NCBI RefSeq assembly: GCF_900111685.1
Contig: NZ_FOHX01000018.1
Coordinates: 124,001-188,000, forward strand
Reading direction: 5' to 3'
DNA length: 64,000 bases
Source: Nonomuraea wenchangensis
GTDB lineage: Bacteria; Actinomycetota; Actinomycetes; Streptosporangiales; Streptosporangiaceae
Shown here: positions 31,022 through 39,795 of the stretch, piece by piece
Layout of the letters: each line of letters opens with the position of its first letter
Position numbering within the stretch: position 1 is the stretch's first letter
Notes under the pieces: model-generated
What the model was told of the DNA's origin: nothing
The model's input: only the letters and a program-made list of their open reading frames with translations
Databases searched by the model: none
Program-made: the position numbers and the translations under genes

Positions 31022-32083
31022 GTGGTCGTCGTCGCCTCCATGGTCCTCATCGCGGTCACCCTGCTGGAGAAGCGGTTCCCGGCTCCTGCGCTGCCGGTGG
31101 TGGCCGCACTGAGCGTGGCCGGGTGCCTGCCGGTGCTGATCTGGCGCAGGCTGCCCCTCACCGCCGCCGTCCTGTCGGCCGGGGTGGCCCTGTTCGGCCT
31201 GGTCGTGCCCGGCTGGCCGGGGCGGCTGGTCGCGACCTGCCTGTTCTGCGCGGCCGCCGCCCATCGGTCACGGCGGCCGTGGCTGGTCCTGGTCGCCTCG
31301 GTGGCGTGGGTGGTCTTTTACGGGACGCTGCTGCCTCAGTCGATCGGGGCCGCCACGCTGACCGACCTGATCGTCCTGGGCGTCGCCCCTGTGGCGGTCG
31401 GCCGCATGCTGAGGCTGCACGCCGCGCGGGCCGCACAGGCGGCACGGCTCGACCACGCCGAGGCCATGCGCGCGCTGGCCGAGGAACGCGCCGGGCTCGC
31501 CCGGGATGTGCACGACAGCGTCGGCCACCATCTCACCGCGATCCGCATCCAGGCCACGGCCACCCGCCGGGCCCTGCGCGGCCGGACCCCGGCCGCCGAC
31601 AAGGCGCTGGGCACCATCGCCGACCTGTCGTCCGCCGCGCTGGAGGAGGTGCGCGCCCTCCTCGACACGTTGCGCGAGACCTCCGCCGAACCCGGCCAGG
31701 AAGACCTCGACGAGTTGGCCGCCCGGCTCTCCACTCCGCACCTGCGGATCTCGGTCCACCGGACGGGTCCCGGCACCCCGCTGCCGCCCGGCGTGAGCCG
31801 TACGGTCTACCGCATCGTGCAGGAGGCGCTCACCAACGCCGCCCGCCACTCGGGAGCCACCGAGGTGGACGTGCGGATCCGGCACAGCCGGGCCGCGGTG
31901 GCCGTCTCGATCGCCGACAACGGCCACGCCCGTGCCGGAGCGGAGGGACGCGGCATCAGAGGCATGCGCGATCGTGCGCTGCGGCACGGCGGCACCCTCA
32001 CCGCGGGCCCGGGTCCGCGGCGCGGCTGGCTGGTCGAGGCCACCGTCCCGATCGACTCACCGTCACCGAAGGGAGTGGCGTGA
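31022..32083 (+). CDS. Sensor histidine kinase, HisKA_3 (NarL-type) family
   Basis: 353-residue kinase as given (GTG start); four to five N-terminal membrane spans (VVVVASMVLIAVTLLE, LPVVAALSVAGCLPVLIW, TAAVLSAGVALFGLVV and more) with no large sensory loop. The dimerisation/phospho-His motif is LARDVHDSVGHHLTAIRIQA, and the HATPase has VYRIVQEALTNAARHSGA (N box), IADNGHA and GIRGMRDRA. A CTG at 30980, exactly 7 bp after GGAGG, would add a basic N-terminus (TRRLPKGTRLDG) and may be the real start. Its stop overlaps the response regulator GTG. Probably senses envelope state. Confidence 0.88.
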   Translation: MVVVASMVLIAVTLLEKRFPAPALPVVAALSVAGCLPVLIWRRLPLTAAVLSAGVALFGLVVPGWPGRLVATCLFCAAAAHRSRRPWLVLVASVAWVVFYGTLLPQSIGAATLTDLIVLGVAPVAVGRMLRLHAARAAQAARLDHAEAMRALAEERAGLARDVHDSVGHHLTAIRIQATATRRALRGRTPAADKALGTIADLSSAALEEVRALLDTLRETSAEPGQEDLDELAARLSTPHLRISVHRTGPGTPLPPGVSRTVYRIVQEALTNAARHSGATEVDVRIRHSRAAVAVSIADNGHARAGAEGRGIRGMRDRALRHGGTLTAGPGPRRGWLVEATVPIDSPSPKGVA

Positions 32084-32730
32084 CCATTCGGGTGGTGATC
32101 GCCGACGACCAGCCGGCCGTACGCGAGGCCCTGCACCTGACGCTGGACGGCGAGCCCGACATCGAGGTGGTCGGTGAGGCGGCCGACGGGGCCGAGGCCG
32201 TGCACCAGGCGCTGTGGAGGCGTCCCGACGTGGTCGTGATGGACCTGCGCATGCCCTACGTCGACGGGATCGCCGCGATCCGGCAGCTCGCCGCGGTGGA
32301 GGCGCCGCCGAGGGTGCTGGCGCTGACGACGTTCGACACCGACGAGTACCTGTTCGGGGCGCTGCAGTCGGGGGCCTCGGGGTTCCTGCTCAAGGACAGC
32401 GACCCCGAGTTGCTCCTGGAGGCCGTACGGGCGCTGCACGGCGGGCACGGACTGGTGGACCCGAAGGTCACCACGCGGCTGATCCACCGCTTCGCGCGGC
32501 TGTCGCCCGCGTCCGCCGCCGAGGCGCGGCAGCGGCTGACCGCCCGTGAGCTGGAGGTGCTCCGCCAGCTGGCGCGAGGGCTCAGCAACGCGGAGATCGC
32601 CCGTGCCCTGACCATCGAGGAGGGCACGGTCAAGACCCACGTCGCCAGCATCCTGCGCAAACTCGGGCTGCCCTCGCGGGTGCGCGCGGTCATCTATGCC
32701 TACGAGCACGGCCTGGGTCCGCGCGACTGA
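32080..32730 (+). CDS. LuxR/NarL-type response regulator
   Basis: 216-residue partner of the preceding kinase. Receiver: RVVIADDQPAVREALHLTL with the acidic pair, phosphoacceptor in DVVVMDLRMPYVDG, Thr in LALTTFDTDEY and Lys in GFLLKDSDPE. The output HTH is LTARELEVLRQLARGLSNAE then IARALTIEEGTVKTHVASIL. GTG 32080 overlaps the kinase stop (GTGA), so the pair is translationally coupled. A hairpin (32735-32758) directly follows. Confidence 0.92.
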   Translation: MTIRVVIADDQPAVREALHLTLDGEPDIEVVGEAADGAEAVHQALWRRPDVVVMDLRMPYVDGIAAIRQLAAVEAPPRVLALTTFDTDEYLFGALQSGASGFLLKDSDPELLLEAVRALHGGHGLVDPKVTTRLIHRFARLSPASAAEARQRLTARELEVLRQLARGLSNAEIARALTIEEGTVKTHVASILRKLGLPSRVRAVIYAYEHGLGPRD

Positions 32731-32734
32731 CGAG

Positions 32735-32758
32735 GGCTCAGAGGAGCCTACCTGAGCC
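32735..32758. terminator. Hairpin between convergent response regulator and membrane protein genes
   Basis: GGCTCAG (32735-32741) pairs with CTGAGCC (32752-32758), loop of 10. It begins 5 bp after the response regulator stop and spans the TAG of the convergent gene, so it could terminate transcription in both directions. Confidence 0.5.
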
Positions 32759-34283
32759 GGGAATCGCGTTCACGGGGTGCTCTCCTGCGGCGTACGGCGA
32801 TCGCCGCCCCGAGCGCGACAGCGGCATATCCGCACGTCACAGCCAAACCCGCCCATGGCGGGAGCGGATAGTAGCCTTCGAGCAGTGACGGGCCGACGTC
32901 CACGTGCGCGAACGTGGGGACGCTCTGCGTGATCGCGAACCCGGCGGCCGGCGTGACCATCAGCAGCCACGGCGCCAGGCCCGCGGTCGCCAGCCCGTAG
33001 GGCACGACGACCAGCGCGATCGACAGCCCGATGGCGACGACAGCCCGCTTTGCCAGCGCGGCCAGGCCCAGAGCCAGCACGGCGGCGGCCGCGGTCAGCG
33101 CCGCGTAGCCGACGATCACCCGGAGCCCGGTGGCCAGGGTGATCGGCTGGATCGGGTTCTGATGGGCGCGCAACAGTGCCAGGCCGGCGGGGACCACGAC
33201 CCCCGAGGTCACCAGCCCCGTCACGAACGCGAGCGCGCCGAACACCGCGGCCTGGGCCGCCGGCCGCCGCGCCGGGTGCGGCCCTTCCGGCAGGCCGCCT
33301 GGGCTCCGCCCGCGCCGGTGTCCCGTCGTGCAGAACGTCACCGCCGCCGCGAGCACCGGGATCAGCCCCACGGCCCCGCCGATCAGCATGAGGTCGGCGC
33401 GCATGCCGCCCTCCACCGTGGCGGGCCCGATGTCACCGCCGCCGGTCACGATGAGCTTGTCGCCGGACTCGACGACCCCGCCCGGGTGATGCGGGGTCCT
33501 GCCGTCGGACTCCAGGCCGACGCCGACGTCGTCGTGCCGCCACGAACCGTTCGCGCCCTGCAGCGTGATCTGGTCGAAGGTGGCGGTGGCCTGGGCGAAG
33601 GCTTTCGCCATGCTCCACAGGACGCCCGGTGAGGTGGCGAACAGCCCGATCTCGACCGTCTCCGGCAGCCCGGCCAGCTCGACCGTGCCGATCTCGGTCC
33701 ACGTCCTGCCGTCGTCCGACTCGTAGCCGCTGACGGTGTCGCCCGACCTGGTCAGCCGCAGCCACTGCGGGCCGTTGTGAGGACCGCCGGGAATGTCGTG
33801 GACGTAGTTGTGCTGCATCCGCACGCCGTGCTCTCCGGTGAGCATGACGGCGGCGTACGGTGTGCCCTGCTTGAGGCTCTGCCTGACGAGGAGCCCGGCC
33901 TTGGCCCATGGCACCACTCCTTCCGCGACGTTGCGCACCCCGGGCACCGCGTCCGGCAGCCGCATCTGCCCGGTCAGGTCCGACACGCGGGCGGTGATGG
34001 CGCCGTTCCCCTTGAGCGGCTGGTGCACGAAGTAGTACTTGTCCTTCACCGCCGTGCCGTCGGGTCCCAGCAACGGCGCGGGGCAGGGACCTTCGCCTTT
34101 GCCGGTCACGCAGGTGCTGCGGACGCCCCCGGCGATCAGCAGTCCGAGCGACACGGTGACCAGCACGGACGCCGCCATGGCGAGCGCCCAGCCGCGCGAG
34201 GAGCGGAACCTGGCCCACTCGGCTCGCAGCGCCTGCGGGAAGCCGTCCTGTCCGGCCCGTCGGCCGGCCGTAGATGGAGTCAT
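32748..34283 (-). CDS. ABC-2-type permease-like membrane protein with a large extracellular lectin-like domain
   Basis: 511-residue membrane protein. The N-terminus (FPQALRAEWARFRSSRGWAL) and first span LAMAASVLVTVSLGLLIAG resemble ABC-2 permease subunits of actinomycetes. Then a 230-residue external domain is inserted: FVHQPLKGNGAITARVSDLT, PWAKAGLLVRQ, WLRLTRSGDTVSGYESDDGR and EIGLFATSP are the strands of a DUF1349/concanavalin-like jelly roll. The rest has about six spans (LMLIGGAVGLIPVLAAAVTF, VFGALAFVTGLVTSGVVV...). No ATPase gene is adjacent. It is divergent from the OmpR/HisKA pair at 34423, the probable regulator. ATG 34283 fits the start of the permease-like region; its ribosome binding site is weak. 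Confidence 0.7.
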   Translation of the reverse strand: MTPSTAGRRAGQDGFPQALRAEWARFRSSRGWALAMAASVLVTVSLGLLIAGGVRSTCVTGKGEGPCPAPLLGPDGTAVKDKYYFVHQPLKGNGAITARVSDLTGQMRLPDAVPGVRNVAEGVVPWAKAGLLVRQSLKQGTPYAAVMLTGEHGVRMQHNYVHDIPGGPHNGPQWLRLTRSGDTVSGYESDDGRTWTEIGTVELAGLPETVEIGLFATSPGVLWSMAKAFAQATATFDQITLQGANGSWRHDDVGVGLESDGRTPHHPGGVVESGDKLIVTGGGDIGPATVEGGMRADLMLIGGAVGLIPVLAAAVTFCTTGHRRGRSPGGLPEGPHPARRPAAQAAVFGALAFVTGLVTSGVVVPAGLALLRAHQNPIQPITLATGLRVIVGYAALTAAAAVLALGLAALAKRAVVAIGLSIALVVVPYGLATAGLAPWLLMVTPAAGFAITQSVPTFAHVDVGPSLLEGYYPLPPWAGLAVTCGYAAVALGAAIAVRRRRAPRERDSRLR

Positions 34284-34422
34284 GCCGACGGTTGTACGCG
34301 GCGTCCGGTTCCGGCCGGGTCGCGGCCGCTGCGACCTGGCTGGAACCTGAGGTCTGGCATCGTTGACGCATGGCTCCTCCACCCACTGGACGGTCCGTCC
34401 GCACGAGGATCGGCGGCGGGCG

Positions 34423-35085
34423 GTGAGAGTTCTCGTCGTGGAGGACTTCGAGGTCCTCGCCCGCTCCATCGGGACCGGGCTGCGCCGCGAGGGCATGGCC
34501 GTGGACGTCGTCCTGGACGGGAGCGCCGCCCTCGACCGTCTGGCCGTCACCCGCTACGACGTGGTGATCCTCGACCGTGACCTGCCCGGCGTCCACGGGG
34601 ACGAGATCTGCCGGCGGCTCGCCCAGGGCCGTTGCGAGAGCCGCGTGCTGATGCTCACCGCCTCCGGCACGATCGAGGACCGCGTCGCCGGGCTCGGCCT
34701 CGGCGCCGACGACTACCTGCCCAAGCCGTTCGCGTTCGCCGAGCTGGTCGCCCGCGTCCGCGCGCTGGCCCGCCGCGCCACTCCGCCGCTCCCGCCCACC
34801 CTGGCGTACGGGGACATCACCCTCGATCCTGCCCGCCGTACCGTGTTCCGGGGCGGCCGGCGTCTTGAGCTGAGCCCACGGGAGTTCGCCCTGCTCGAAT
34901 GCCTGCTGGCCGTGCCCGGCCTGGTCATCTCCGCCGAGGAGCTGCTGGAGCGCGTCTGGGACGAGGCCGCCGACCCGTTCAGCAGCGCCGTCAAGCACAC
35001 CGTGCACCGGCTGCGGGCCAAGCTCGGCGATCCGCCCGTGATCGAGACCGTCCGCGAAGGCGGCTACCGCATCGGGCCGTCATGA
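34423..35085 (+). CDS. OmpR/PhoB-type response regulator
   Basis: 220-residue regulator. GTG 34423 begins RVLVVEDFEVLARSIGTGL with the acidic pair; phosphoacceptor Asp in YDVVILDRDLPGVHG, Thr in VLMLTASG, Lys in DDYLPKPFAFAELVARV. The winged helix has LELSPREFALLECLLAVPG, SAVKHTVHRLRAKLG and VREGGYRIG. Its stop overlaps the ATG of the histidine kinase (ATGA). It is divergent from the ABC-2-like membrane protein across 139 bp, which makes that gene its likely target. Confidence 0.92.
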   Translation: MRVLVVEDFEVLARSIGTGLRREGMAVDVVLDGSAALDRLAVTRYDVVILDRDLPGVHGDEICRRLAQGRCESRVLMLTASGTIEDRVAGLGLGADDYLPKPFAFAELVARVRALARRATPPLPPTLAYGDITLDPARRTVFRGGRRLELSPREFALLECLLAVPGLVISAEELLERVWDEAADPFSSAVKHTVHRLRAKLGDPPVIETVREGGYRIGPS

Positions 35086-36191
35086 TCTCCCGGCAGCTGG
35101 CCAGAAGGTCCTTGCAGAGGCGGCTCGCCCTCGCCTACGCGGCGGGCGTCTACGCCGCCGGAGTCCTCGTGCTCGTCGTCGTCGACCTCCCGCTCGCCAC
35201 CGTCCAGGCGACCAGGCCCGCGGGCCGTCCCTCGGCGAGCACGGCGGCCGCCGCGGCCGGGCCCGGGATCAGCCTGCCCCAGCTCTTCGTGGGCTCCGCC
35301 GTCGCCCTCGTCCTGCTGGTCCCCGTCGCGCTGGCCCTCGGCTGGTACGTGGCCGGCCGGTTCCTGCGGCCGCTGCGTACCATCACCGCCACCGCCGAGG
35401 TCGTCTCCGCGGGGAACCTCCACCGGCGCCTGGACCTCGGCGAGCCCGTGGACGAGCTGACCGCGCTCGGCCACACCCTCGACGACCTGTTCGCCCGCCT
35501 GCAGGCGTCCTTCGAGGCCCAGCGTCACTTCGTCGCGAATGCCTCCCACGAGCTGCGCACCCCGCTCGCGGGCCTGCGTACCCTCCTCGAAGTCGCCCTC
35601 GCCGATCCCGACGCCGACGCCGGCGCCCTGCGCGCGGCCTGCCATGAGGCGCTGGCCCTCGGCGGGCACCAGGAGCGGCTGGTCGAGGCGCTGCTCGCCC
35701 TGGCCACCAGCGAGCGCGGCGTCACCCGCTGGGACACCCTCGACCTCGCCCACATCGTCGAAGGAGCGCTCGCCACCCGCCGCGGCCGGGCGTCGGAGAA
35801 GGGCATCGACCTCGCCGACCACCTGGCGCCCGCCGTGACGGCGGGAGACCCGAAACTGATCGAAAGCCTCGTCGCCAACCTCGTCGACAACGCCGTCCGG
35901 CACAACCACGCGGGCGGGCACGTGCGGGTCACCACGCGGACCTCCGGCACGCAGGTGGCCCTCACGGTCGCCAACAGCGGGCCGGTCGTCCCCGAGGACC
36001 AGATCGAGCGCCTGTTCCACCCCTTCCAGAGGCTGGCGCCCGATCGTCACGGCCACCGTGACGGCTACGGCCTCGGCCTCGCCATCGTCGACGCCGTCAC
36101 GCGGGCTCACCGCGCCACCCTCGTCACCCGCGCACGCCCTGAAGGCGGCTTGTCCATCACGGTACGGTTCGCCCACTCACCGAAAGAGTGA
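35082..36191 (+). CDS. Sensor histidine kinase, HisKA type with HAMP domain
   Basis: 369-residue kinase. Span 1 is AAGVYAAGVLVLVVVDLPLA, then a short external loop of about 45 residues and span 2 FVGSAVALVLLVPVALALGW. The HAMP linker is RFLRPLRTITATAEVVSAGN. The H box is FVANASHELRTPLAGLRTLL with the phosphorylated His; the HATPase has NLVDNAVRHN (N box), DGYGLGLAIVDAV (G box) and a final strand ITVRFAHS. The small external loop suggests that it senses membrane state or a membrane partner, perhaps the adjacent ABC-2-like protein. Confidence 0.92.
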   Translation: MISRQLARRSLQRRLALAYAAGVYAAGVLVLVVVDLPLATVQATRPAGRPSASTAAAAAGPGISLPQLFVGSAVALVLLVPVALALGWYVAGRFLRPLRTITATAEVVSAGNLHRRLDLGEPVDELTALGHTLDDLFARLQASFEAQRHFVANASHELRTPLAGLRTLLEVALADPDADAGALRAACHEALALGGHQERLVEALLALATSERGVTRWDTLDLAHIVEGALATRRGRASEKGIDLADHLAPAVTAGDPKLIESLVANLVDNAVRHNHAGGHVRVTTRTSGTQVALTVANSGPVVPEDQIERLFHPFQRLAPDRHGHRDGYGLGLAIVDAVTRAHRATLVTRARPEGGLSITVRFAHSPKE

Positions 36192-36239
36192 GCCGTCCTT
36201 GACCCTCACACCGTGTCAGGCGGTCAACTCGGAGCCATC

Positions 36240-37076
36240 ATGTTCACCATCGGAGACTTCGCCCGGCACGGCCGCGTCTCGGTCCGGATGCTGCGTCATT
36301 ACGACGCGACCGGCCTGCTGCGCCCGGCCCACGTGGATCCGGCCACCGGCTACCGCTACTACACGGCCGCCCAGCTGGCCCGCCTCAACCGCGTCATCGC
36401 GCTCAAAGACCTCGGCTTCACCCTCCGGCAGGTCCAGCTGATCCTGGACGAGAAGGTGACCACCGAGGAGCTGCGCGCCATGCTCCGGCTGCGGCGTGCC
36501 GAGCTGGAGGCGGCGATGACGGCAGCGGCGGCCCGGCTGGCCCAGGTCGAGGCGAGGCTCCGTTCGATCGAGAGCGAGGGGCAGATGCCCAGCAGCGATG
36601 TCGTACTGAAGAGCCTGCCGAGCGTGCGGGTGGCCGAGCTGACCGGATTGGCGCCGGACTTCGACGCCGTCGGCCCGATCATCCAGCCGCTCTACGAGGA
36701 GTTGTCCCGGCGTCTGGAGGCGGCGGGCATCGCCCCCTCCGGGCCCGGGATCACCTGCTACGAGGTCGCGCCGGACGGCGGGCTCCTCATCCACGCGGGC
36801 GTCGAGGTCTCCGCGCCCCTCGGCGAGGACGACGGGCTGCGGATCGTGGACCTGCCGCCCGTCGAGCAGGCGGCGACGATCATGCACCGCGGCTCGATGG
36901 AGACCGTCCTGCCCACCGTCCAGACCCTCGGCCGCTGGATCGACGCCAACGGTTACCGCTCGACCGGCTACCCCCGCGAGATCAACCTTGCATGCCCGGA
37001 CGACCGCGACGGGTGGGTGACCGAGCTCCAGGAGCCGGTCATCGTCACAGATCGACCGCGACCTCGTGGTGAGTGA
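36240..37076 (+). CDS. MerR family regulator with GyrI-like ligand-binding domain
   Basis: 278-residue BmrR-like regulator. The HTH is FTIGDFARHGRVSVRMLRHY followed by the wing YDATGLLRPAHVDPATGYRYY; the coiled dimer helix has LRLRRAELEAAMTAAAARLA; and the C-terminal GyrI-like domain begins VVLKSLPSVRVAELTG, with ITCYEVAPDGGLLIHAGVEV and YPREINL. Such proteins activate drug-efflux or metabolism genes after binding a small hydrophobic cation. GGAG is 6 bp upstream of ATG 36240. Its 3' end overlaps the convergent ABM-like gene by 32 bp. Confidence 0.9.
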   Translation: MFTIGDFARHGRVSVRMLRHYDATGLLRPAHVDPATGYRYYTAAQLARLNRVIALKDLGFTLRQVQLILDEKVTTEELRAMLRLRRAELEAAMTAAAARLAQVEARLRSIESEGQMPSSDVVLKSLPSVRVAELTGLAPDFDAVGPIIQPLYEELSRRLEAAGIAPSGPGITCYEVAPDGGLLIHAGVEVSAPLGEDDGLRIVDLPPVEQAATIMHRGSMETVLPTVQTLGRWIDANGYRSTGYPREINLACPDDRDGWVTELQEPVIVTDRPRPRGE

Positions 37077-37359
37077 CGCGTTCGTCCCATCGGGTCAGAG
37101 CTCGGCGGGCCGCGTCTTCGACGACGGCCCGCTCCGGGTCCTCTCCGGCGAACGCGCGCACGTCGTCCATGCCGGTGAAGAACGTGATGGAGGTGAACAT
37201 CACTTCTTGATCGTCGTCGTGGCGCAGCAGGCGGGCGCCGCGGAAGCCGGTGACCTGCTGGAGATGCTCGGCCACTTCGGACTCGTAGTGGCGCTGGTAG
37301 TCGTCGGCCGTCGCGGTCGAGGCCCATCCTCGCCATACTCGCGCGATCATGCGCTGCAC
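37045..37359 (-). CDS. ABM-like small protein
   Basis: 104-residue protein with a ferredoxin-like ABM pattern: MIARVWRGWASTATADDYQR, strand FRGARLLRHDDDQEVMFTSI, helix MDDVRAFAGEDPERAVVEDA and closing strand VTHHEVAVDL. Similar proteins act as small monooxygenases or as unknown dimeric barrel proteins; no catalytic residue is certain. It overlaps the MerR gene tail by 32 bp in convergent orientation and shares its upstream region with the GH35 gene. Confidence 0.7.
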   Translation of the reverse strand: MQRMIARVWRGWASTATADDYQRHYESEVAEHLQQVTGFRGARLLRHDDDQEVMFTSITFFTGMDDVRAFAGEDPERAVVEDAARRALTRWDERVTHHEVAVDL

Positions 37360-37400
37360 CTGACCTTCCCTGGGCGCCGCCGCGGTGACGACCGGGCCAT

Positions 37401-37440
37401 GACCAACTAGTAGTATTTGTTTTCCTACTCATAGTACTGT
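37401..37440 (+). promoter_or_regulatory. AT-rich promoter/operator before the GH35 beta-galactosidase gene
   Basis: This stretch is conspicuously AT-rich. It includes ACTAGT at 37406-37411 and a GTAG/CTAC inverted pair (37409-37430 area), then TAGTAC close to the GTG at 37447, leaving almost no leader. ACTAGT also lies at the core of the GntR operator at 41189-41210, so the same repressor may act here, though the full palindrome is not conserved. Confidence 0.4.
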
Positions 37441-37446
37441 GCGGTT

Positions 37447-39795
37447 GTGCGACGACTCGACGTCCCGAGCCGGATCCCCCCGCCCGCGCAAGGTCACCTG
37501 CGACTGGGCGACCGCCCCGACCAGCCCGACGCGATCACCGTGAACGCCCGGCACCTGAGCCGGAGGGGCAAGCCGTGGTTCCCGATCACGGGGGAGTTCC
37601 ACTACGGCCGCTACCCGGCGGCCGAGTGGCGGGAAGAGCTGGTGAAGGTGCGGGCGGGCGGGGTGACGGTCGTCTCCACGTACGTCTTCTGGAACCTGCA
37701 CGAGGAGCGGCGCGGCGTCTTCGACTGGAGCGGCGACCGCGACCTGCGCCGGTTCGTGGCCACCTGTGCCGAGCTGGGGCTCGATGTGGTGGTGCGGATC
37801 GGGCCGTGGGGGCATGGCGAGTCGCGCAACGGCGGCTTCCCCGACTGGGTGCTGGAGGCCGGCTGTGTGCCGCGGACCGACGACCCCCGCTACCTCGACC
37901 TGGTCCGCCCGCTGTTCGCGCAGATCGGCGCCCAGCTCGCCGGCCTGACCCGCGAGCACGGCGGTCCGGTGGTGGCGGTGCAGGTGGAGAACGAGCTGTA
38001 CGACCAGCCGGGCCACCTCGTCACGCTCAAGCGCCTCGCCCGGGCGGCGGGCATCGACGCGCCGCTGTGGACGGCGACCGGCTGGGGGCACGCGCGACTG
38101 CCGCCTGACGAGGTGATCCCGTTGTTCGGCGGCTACCCGGAGGCCGCATGGGACACCGCCCATGACGGCCGGCCGCGGCAGAGCCGGGCCCACTACTTCT
38201 TCGGGCCCGGCCGGGACGACGACTCCATCGGCGCGGACCTGCGCGACACCGAGGTGACCGGCTCGGACGAGAGCCATCTGGCCCGCTACCCGTTCGCCAC
38301 CTGCGAGCTGGGCGGCGGGATGTACACCTCCTACCATCGCCGGCCGATCGTCGAGGCCGCCGACGTCGCCGCGCTGGGGCTGGTGAAGCTGGGCAGCGGG
38401 TCGGTGTGGCAGGGCTACTACATGTACCACGGCGCGTCCCAGAAGATCGGCGCGCTGTCCACGCTGCAGGAGTCGCACGCCACCGGCTACCCCAACGACT
38501 GCCCGGTGATCAGCTACGACTTCCAGGCGCCGCTCGGCGAGTACGGCCAGTTCCGCGAGTCCTTCCACCATCTGCGGCTGCAGCATCTGTGGCTGGCCTG
38601 TGACGGGCCGGATCTGGCGACGATGACGCTGGTGATGCCGCCGGACGCCCCCGGCGACACCGCCGATCGGGAGACGCTGCGCTGGTGCGTACGCTCCGAC
38701 GGCCGCTCGGGGTTCTTGTTCGTCAACAACCACCAGCCGGTCGAGCCCCTGCCCGCCCACGAGGAGGTGCGGTTCGCGGTCGAGCTGGACGGCCGCGAGC
38801 TCGTCGTGCCGCGTGAGCCGGTGACCGTGCCGTCCGGGGCGTATTTCGTCTGGCCGCTCGCGCGTCCGGTCGGCGGCAGCCTGCTGCTGAGCGCCACCGC
38901 ACAGCCCATGGGGGTGCTGGACGCCGACGAGCCGGTCCACGTCTTCTGTCAGACCGCCGGCATCCCGGTGGAGCTCGTCTTCGACGCCGCCACCGTCGCC
39001 GAGGTCGAGGGTCCGGCGACCGTGGAGCACGAGGCCGGCCGCCTCGTGATCACCGATCTCGTGCCGGGGCCCGGTTGCCTGGTGCGGGTGCGCGACGCGT
39101 CCGGCGCCCGCGCGGCCGTCCTGGTCCTGGACGCCGCCGGCGCCCTGACCGCGGCCCGGGGAGCGCTGTGGGGGGCTGACCGGCTGGTGCTGAGCGAGCG
39201 GCCGGTGGTGATCGAGGAAGGCCGCCTGGTGGTCTACGGGCAGGGCTCCTCCGGCGTGCGGGTCCACCCCGCTCCGGACTTCGCGGCGCGGACCGACGGC
39301 GTGTTCGGCCTGCTGTCGGTGCCCGCCGCCGGTCAGGTGCCCGAGGTGAAGGTGGAGCAGGTCAGGCAGGCGGGCCCGGCCCGGCGGCCGGTGATCGATC
39401 CTGCCTCCGGACGGGCCTCCGCGCCCACCGACGCGGACTTCGAGCAGGCCGCGGTGTACCGCGTCACCGTCCCCGTGGAGGCTTTCGCGGGGGAGGAGGA
39501 GGTGCTGCTGCGGCTGGACTGGGTCGGCGACGCGGGCCGTGCCCACGTCGGCGGCCGGCTGGTGGCCGACCAGTTCTGGTACGGCCCGGCCTGGGAGATC
39601 GGGCTGCGCCGCTTCCGCGAGGAGATCCTGGAGCACGGCATCGAGGTACGGCTGCTGCCGCTGAGGGAGGACGCCCCCGTGTTCGTCTCGCCGAAGGCGC
39701 GGCCCGCCGCCTACCCCGGCGGCTCCGTCCTGGAGCTGCGTTCGGTCACCCTCGTCCCGGCGCCCCGCACCGTGATCAGCGAGGACGGGCGATGA
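37447..39795 (+). CDS. Beta-galactosidase, glycoside hydrolase family 35
   Basis: 782-residue GH35 enzyme. TIM-barrel motifs: FPITGEFHYGRYPAAEWREE, VSTYVFWNLHEERRGVFDWS and RIGPWGHGE. The acid/base lies in VAVQVENELYD with Glu183, the nucleophile in FATCELGGGMYTSYH, in GH35 order. Beta-sandwich domains fill residues 400-782. There is no signal peptide, so it hydrolyses imported beta-galactosides in the cytoplasm. GTG 37447 follows the promoter with a very short leader. The stop overlaps the aldolase ATG (ATGA). It provides galactose for the oxidative pathway encoded by the neighbours. Confidence 0.92.
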   Translation: MRRLDVPSRIPPPAQGHLRLGDRPDQPDAITVNARHLSRRGKPWFPITGEFHYGRYPAAEWREELVKVRAGGVTVVSTYVFWNLHEERRGVFDWSGDRDLRRFVATCAELGLDVVVRIGPWGHGESRNGGFPDWVLEAGCVPRTDDPRYLDLVRPLFAQIGAQLAGLTREHGGPVVAVQVENELYDQPGHLVTLKRLARAAGIDAPLWTATGWGHARLPPDEVIPLFGGYPEAAWDTAHDGRPRQSRAHYFFGPGRDDDSIGADLRDTEVTGSDESHLARYPFATCELGGGMYTSYHRRPIVEAADVAALGLVKLGSGSVWQGYYMYHGASQKIGALSTLQESHATGYPNDCPVISYDFQAPLGEYGQFRESFHHLRLQHLWLACDGPDLATMTLVMPPDAPGDTADRETLRWCVRSDGRSGFLFVNNHQPVEPLPAHEEVRFAVELDGRELVVPREPVTVPSGAYFVWPLARPVGGSLLLSATAQPMGVLDADEPVHVFCQTAGIPVELVFDAATVAEVEGPATVEHEAGRLVITDLVPGPGCLVRVRDASGARAAVLVLDAAGALTAARGALWGADRLVLSERPVVIEEGRLVVYGQGSSGVRVHPAPDFAARTDGVFGLLSVPAAGQVPEVKVEQVRQAGPARRPVIDPASGRASAPTDADFEQAAVYRVTVPVEAFAGEEEVLLRLDWVGDAGRAHVGGRLVADQFWYGPAWEIGLRRFREEILEHGIEVRLLPLREDAPVFVSPKARPAAYPGGSVLELRSVTLVPAPRTVISEDGR

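Noticed and set aside
37429..39636. 735-codon open reading on the minus strand across the GH35 gene
   Set aside because: It mirrors the GC-rich third-codon pattern of the beta-galactosidase gene, has no conserved motif, and its composition (Gly/Arg/Val/His-rich) is that of an antisense shadow.
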